DNA from: an uncultured Lachnospiraceae bacterium
Lineage (GTDB): Bacteria; Bacillota; Clostridia; Lachnospirales; Lachnospiraceae
Direction: 5' to 3'
Assembly: GCA_900539715.1 (NCBI GenBank)
Contig: UQDA01000009.1
Coordinates: 1-64,000 of the forward strand
Length of the DNA: 64,000 nt
Positions 60,400-64,000 of the stretch are shown one piece after another; positions within the stretch are counted from its first letter, which is position 1; every line of letters begins with the position of its first letter. Position numbers and translations under genes: made by a program. The notes under the pieces are model-generated. The model saw nothing but the letters and a program-made list of their open reading frames with translations, made no database searches and had not been told where the DNA came from.

Positions 60400-62988
60400 A
60401 TGAAGCTGCAGGTGTTGGAAAAAAAGAAAAGAAAATTCTGGTTGGTTGTACATCGTTTTCTTGTGGCGGCGGCAGCGGTCATTCTTGTAGCGCTGTCCTG
60501 CAATTCCACGATCAGCGTGGCTATTAACGGACAGATCTATTCCCAGAGGATAAGCCTTTTTGAAAAAGGGGGAGCTTTTGAACAGTCTGCCCTTTTTAAT
60601 GATATTCTGAAAGAAGAGCTGCATGGTACGGTTCGTCTGGCGGTCATCAGAAGCCAGCTGGAGACAGAGGGTTCTTACAACGGTCAGAAGAAGATAGATG
60701 TGGCAGGGTTCGCCCATCGTCAGGAGGAGGTGCCTGAAACAACGGTATCAGCGCCGTTTTATCTGGACGATCTGATAAAATGGGGAAATTACGGGTTTGT
60801 TTCGGAGAGCGTATATGGGACGGAAGAGGAACTCGATTCTTACTTTAAGTATGGTGCCAGCGCATTTTCCATACAGAGCGAGATGGCAAAAAAAGCATGG
60901 GGGAAAACTGCCCCGGAGATAGTTTCCGAGAGTATCATAGACGCGGCGAAGGAAGAGACGCTCTCCATGCGGATGATACGTGAGCTTCCGTCCAGCCGCA
61001 GCGATTATCACAAGATGGCGCAGGAGCTTGGAAAATACGTGGAGGATTCGGATATCATCGAATTAAACGTGCTCGTACCGCGCTATCTGTCTGCCGACGG
61101 GCTGGACCTTGCGGAATATGCTTCGACAGCGGAGGAATATGTGCAGCTGAGGGAGGACTTAAAGACTACGTCGAAGGAGCTGTTTTATAATTTCACGGAG
61201 TATTCCGGCAATAAAGGGGCTTATCTGGCGGATTCCTCCAATGTGCGATATTGTTTTCAGATGAATGTGGACGGGGAGCCCCGGTGCTTTACCAATCTGG
61301 AAGAAAATCTATCAGACCTGAAAATAGAAGAGATTACAGCTATGTTTGAAGAGTTCGGCAGCTATATGTATTACAATGCGGACCGGGCGGAGATGACCAC
61401 GAATACGGGACTGACGGCGGATGAGATGAAAATGGAGCTGGGCTATTATCAGTATGCGTTCGGGGATAATACGCGGATATGGGTTGCAGTGGATACTTCC
61501 TATCCGGTTCAGGACGGGTTTTGGACGGCAAAGGAAGCGTATGACCGGCTGATGCCGTATTATGGTTATCTGGCGGGGGCGTGTGCAGTCCTGCTCGGGT
61601 TGTCGGTATGGATTTTTGTATTTTTGACAAAGTTTGAAGGCAGGATATTTTTACCGGCAGGAGGCTGGGATATCGCTTTAAAGCGCTGCGACCGGATACC
61701 TACGGAACCGTTTTTTGTTTTGGGAGCCGGTTCGGCGGCAGGCTTTGCAGGGCTTTGCTATCTGGCGTTTGTGTTCTGTCAGGGAACGATAGAAAATGTG
61801 ATACACAGTGTCTGGCTTCCATTTGCAGCGGGGGCAGCCGCGTTCGTGGCGGACGACCTGTGCATGTTTGTATATCTGAGCTTTGTCCGCAGGGGCAAGG
61901 CGCATACGCTTTGGAAAAATTCCCTGATCCTGCGGGGGGGACGAAAGCTCAAAAGAGGAATGCTTGCATTATACGACAACAGCCATATTCTGGTGAGAGC
62001 GCTTCTGCCGTTTATATTGCTTTTAACGCTGAACCTGGTGCTGGGCGGCTGCGGTGTTGCAGGGATACTTATAGCCGCAACTGTGGATGTGGCGGCGATA
62101 CTCGTGCTGTATTCTTCCAAAAAGACACGGCAGGGAATCGTTGACACGGCAGTCCGGATCGGACGCGGCGACCTGGATATGAAAGTAGATCTAAGAAAGC
62201 TCCATGGTGAGAACAGGGAGCTGGCGGAGGCAGTCAACGGCATCGGCGACGGCATCAAGACGGCTGTGGAGAAGAGCATGAAGGATGAGCGTTTAAAAGC
62301 CGACCTGATAACAAATGTTTCTCATGATATCAAGACACCGCTGACCTCTATCATCAATTTCGTGAGTCTGCTCAAGCGGGAGAAGATTGAAAATGAACGC
62401 GCCCGGGGGTATATAGAGGTGCTGGATGCAAAATCCCAGCGTTTAAAGCAGTTGACGGATGATCTGGTGGAGGCATCGAAGATAAGCTCCGGAAATATCT
62501 CGCTCCAGTGGGAACGGCTGGATTTCAAAGAGCTGGTCAATCAGACGTGCGGAGAGTTTGCGGATAAGTTTCAGGAAAAATGTCTGGAGATGGTCGTGAG
62601 TCTGCCGGAGGGACCGGTATGTATCGAGGCAGATTCCCGGCGCCTGTGGCGGGTAGTGGAAAATCTGTTTTCCAACGCTTACAAATATGCGCTGGAGGGA
62701 ACGCGGGTCTATCTGGATATCAAGCGGATTACGGAGAACGGACAGGAGTATGCGGTTTTTTCCATGAAGAATATTTCAGCCCAGGCGCTGAACATCCGGG
62801 CGGAGGAGCTGACAGAGCGTTTTATCCGGGGAGACATTTCCAGAAGTACGGAAGGGAGCGGTCTGGGACTCTCTATCGCCCAGAATCTGACGCAGCTTCA
62901 GAAGGGGCGGTTTGATATTTATCTGGACGGCGACCTGTTCAAGGTGATGGTGACGTTCCCGACAATCAAAGCGGCAGGGGAAGAGTGA
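60400..62988 (+). CDS. Large sensor histidine kinase
   Basis: An 862-residue membrane kinase. One N-terminal helix, a large extracytoplasmic region (about residues 45-385) and then about five or six helices (between 390 and 580) precede a HAMP-like linker, HisKA with NVSHDIKTPLTS (His near residue 641), N box NLFSNAYKYA and G2 box GSGLGLSIAQ. The usual G1 box (DxGxG) is replaced by KNISAQALNIRAEEL, as in a known Gram-positive subgroup. The ATG at 60400 follows GAGGAG by seven bases; GTG 60385 overlaps the regulator's stop. Confidence 0.92.
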   Translation: MKLQVLEKKKRKFWLVVHRFLVAAAAVILVALSCNSTISVAINGQIYSQRISLFEKGGAFEQSALFNDILKEELHGTVRLAVIRSQLETEGSYNGQKKIDVAGFAHRQEEVPETTVSAPFYLDDLIKWGNYGFVSESVYGTEEELDSYFKYGASAFSIQSEMAKKAWGKTAPEIVSESIIDAAKEETLSMRMIRELPSSRSDYHKMAQELGKYVEDSDIIELNVLVPRYLSADGLDLAEYASTAEEYVQLREDLKTTSKELFYNFTEYSGNKGAYLADSSNVRYCFQMNVDGEPRCFTNLEENLSDLKIEEITAMFEEFGSYMYYNADRAEMTTNTGLTADEMKMELGYYQYAFGDNTRIWVAVDTSYPVQDGFWTAKEAYDRLMPYYGYLAGACAVLLGLSVWIFVFLTKFEGRIFLPAGGWDIALKRCDRIPTEPFFVLGAGSAAGFAGLCYLAFVFCQGTIENVIHSVWLPFAAGAAAFVADDLCMFVYLSFVRRGKAHTLWKNSLILRGGRKLKRGMLALYDNSHILVRALLPFILLLTLNLVLGGCGVAGILIAATVDVAAILVLYSSKKTRQGIVDTAVRIGRGDLDMKVDLRKLHGENRELAEAVNGIGDGIKTAVEKSMKDERLKADLITNVSHDIKTPLTSIINFVSLLKREKIENERARGYIEVLDAKSQRLKQLTDDLVEASKISSGNISLQWERLDFKELVNQTCGEFADKFQEKCLEMVVSLPEGPVCIEADSRRLWRVVENLFSNAYKYALEGTRVYLDIKRITENGQEYAVFSMKNISAQALNIRAEELTERFIRGDISRSTEGSGLGLSIAQNLTQLQKGRFDIYLDGDLFKVMVTFPTIKAAGEE

Positions 62989-63116
62989 GGTTTTACCGTT
63001 TCTGCGAGGCAAAGAGAAGTTTGTTTGGGCTTTTTATCCGCTAAAAGCAACAGTTGGAAAAAGAAAGAGGATGATGGAAAAATCCTTGACGGGCATGGTA
63101 CAATAAGGGGATTATC

Positions 63117-63908
63117 ATGAAGAAAGGTGTATTCCCCATGAAAAAGGATCAGGATGAGCTTCAAAAAGATATGCTGGAAACGGCGTGCCGCCTGTTGTCA
63201 GGCGACGGGCTGATGGTCGTTTGCGCCCTGTATCGGAAAAGTATGACGCTGCCGCAGCTTTGCCGGTGGACAAAAGACTGTCCGGAAGAACGGATGTGTC
63301 AGACATTGGGGCAGCTGGAAAAAAGCGGTATCATATGCCGGGATGCGGAAGAAGAGGGAACAGGAGAGTTCGGGGAAAACGTTCGCTGGCGGCTGACAGA
63401 GCTGGGAGGAGAGCTGGAAGAAGTATTTACCGGACTGGAGCGGTTTGGGCGTCTATATGAAAGGCTTTTGCAGCTTGGGATTGATGTACGGGAAGAAAAT
63501 GAAGGAAGGTGGGGTGCAGCAGAATCTCCGGAGCAAAAGGGGCGGGCAGAGGAAAAAGAGACTGAAGCGAAAGCACTCCGGATAAAGGAAACAAAGGAAG
63601 AGTGCGAGCGGCGGCATGGCTGGGAAGAAAGCAATGGGCAGTTTTTATTCCGAAATCCTCATCAGGGATATGAGGACTGGTATTTTTACGGGAGGATATC
63701 CGGGGAAACGGCGGCAGTCTATCTGGTCACGGGTGAGGAATATGAAAAAATGCGGGAATATATGTTGTTGGGAAAAAATGCGGCCGATGCGGGGAGCAGT
63801 CTGTATCTGAAGATTGAAATGAAAGCAGCGGATATTGCGCCGCAGCAGGAAGCCTTTTATGTGCGCGCGGAGGATATGGTCATACAGGAATCCGTGCGGG
63901 AAGTTTAA
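63117..63908 (+). CDS. Winged-helix, HxlR-like protein
   Basis: A 263-residue soluble protein. The N-terminal ~100 residues look like a winged helix: VVCALYRKSMTLPQLCRW, then MCQTLGQLEKSGIICRD and VRWRLTELGGELEEVF, similar to HxlR or MarR-type domains. A charged, Glu-rich linker (about 125-170) leads to a C-terminal domain with HQGYEDWYFYGRISG that I do not recognise. It may be a transcription regulator with an added sensing domain. The ATG at 63117 has AAGGGGA upstream; ATG at 63138 is possible. Confidence 0.6.
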   Translation: MKKGVFPMKKDQDELQKDMLETACRLLSGDGLMVVCALYRKSMTLPQLCRWTKDCPEERMCQTLGQLEKSGIICRDAEEEGTGEFGENVRWRLTELGGELEEVFTGLERFGRLYERLLQLGIDVREENEGRWGAAESPEQKGRAEEKETEAKALRIKETKEECERRHGWEESNGQFLFRNPHQGYEDWYFYGRISGETAAVYLVTGEEYEKMREYMLLGKNAADAGSSLYLKIEMKAADIAPQQEAFYVRAEDMVIQESVREV

Positions 63909-63927
63909 AAGCTGTAAAAAGAGAAAG

Positions 63928-63963
63928 TCCGGCGGGACAGAACAATGGTCTGTTTCCGCCGGA
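63928..63963. terminator. Hairpin at the window end
   Basis: TCCGGCGG with inner ACAGA pairs with TCTGT and CCGCCGGA. On the + strand no T run follows; on the - strand the sequence after it is T-rich (CTTTCTCTTTTT), so it may end a - strand gene beyond the window as well. Confidence 0.5.
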
Positions 63964-64000
63964 AAGGCAGCCATACTCAGGATTTTTTGGATTTTGTCCG

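Noticed and set aside
1..64000. Search for CRISPR arrays, tRNA or rRNA genes, insertion sequences and phage genes
   Set aside because: No regular spaced repeats, cloverleaf genes, transposase or phage proteins were seen; recognition by eye may miss a single diverged tRNA.

Overview
The window looks like chromosome of a Gram-positive anaerobe of the class Clostridia, most likely Lachnospiraceae (moderate GC). The clues are: a SCIFF ranthipeptide precursor with its radical-SAM maturase beside secDF; a CIRCE-controlled groESL; pta-ackA for acetate formation; a DUF5685/DnaJ pair; an L19-type leader before rplS; and the Bacillota gene order plsX-acpP-rnc-smc-ftsY and ylxM-ffh-rpsP-khpA-rimM-trmD-rplS-rbgA-rnhB. 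I support 60 protein genes, all on the + strand, and one tmRNA gene on the - strand. I saw no rRNA, tRNA, CRISPR array, insertion sequence or integrase.

Layout. 1-1.5 kb: end of an SH3-repeat protein, a phosphopantetheinyl transferase and a TIGR04086 membrane protein. 1.65-5.3 kb: two ABC exporter half-transporters, probably one heterodimer. 5.4-11.1 kb: scfA, scfB, secDF, recJ. 11.2-15.6 kb: a possible small RNA, then an envelope cluster (large membrane protein, acyltransferase-3, secreted SGNH hydrolase). 15.6-16.0 kb: tmRNA. 16.1-22.0 kb: DUF368 lipid carrier protein, zinc-ribbon protein, DUF5685, J-domain/TPR protein, flavodoxin-like protein and a two-component system. 22.0-27.7 kb: efp, groES-groL, pta, ackA. 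27.7-30.2 kb: MBOAT acyltransferase plus SGNH protein. 30.2-38.8 kb: yceD-like gene, rpmF, plsX, acpP, rnc, smc, ftsY, ilvA. 39.0-50.1 kb: an accessory block. 50.2-59.4 kb: the SRP, ribosome and tRNA block, two signal peptidases, rbgA, rnhB, yraN, pgeF. 59.7-63.9 kb: a second two-component system and a winged-helix protein.

The most unusual part is 39-50 kb. It separates ftsY from ylxM, which adjoin in Bacillus subtilis. It holds a lone FakA-type domain, a ROK sugar kinase, an RpiR regulator, an LplABC-type oligosaccharide importer without its own ATPase, an FAD-dependent oxidoreductase, a DUF4127 protein, ManNAc-6-P 2-epimerase and a CE2-like SGNH esterase. Its core (about 40.3-48.4 kb) is visibly more AT-rich than either flank. 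I read it as an amino-sugar oligosaccharide use locus in which no known glycosidase or sialic acid lyase is visible, so the FAD enzyme and the DUF4127 protein are the candidates for the missing chemistry.

Other points of note are an ABC exporter pair next to the SCIFF genes, a TrmD protein fused to a GNAT-like domain, two separate membrane acyltransferase plus SGNH pairs, two signal peptidases around rbgA, and several structured intergenic regions, one with a possible loop-to-leader pseudoknot.
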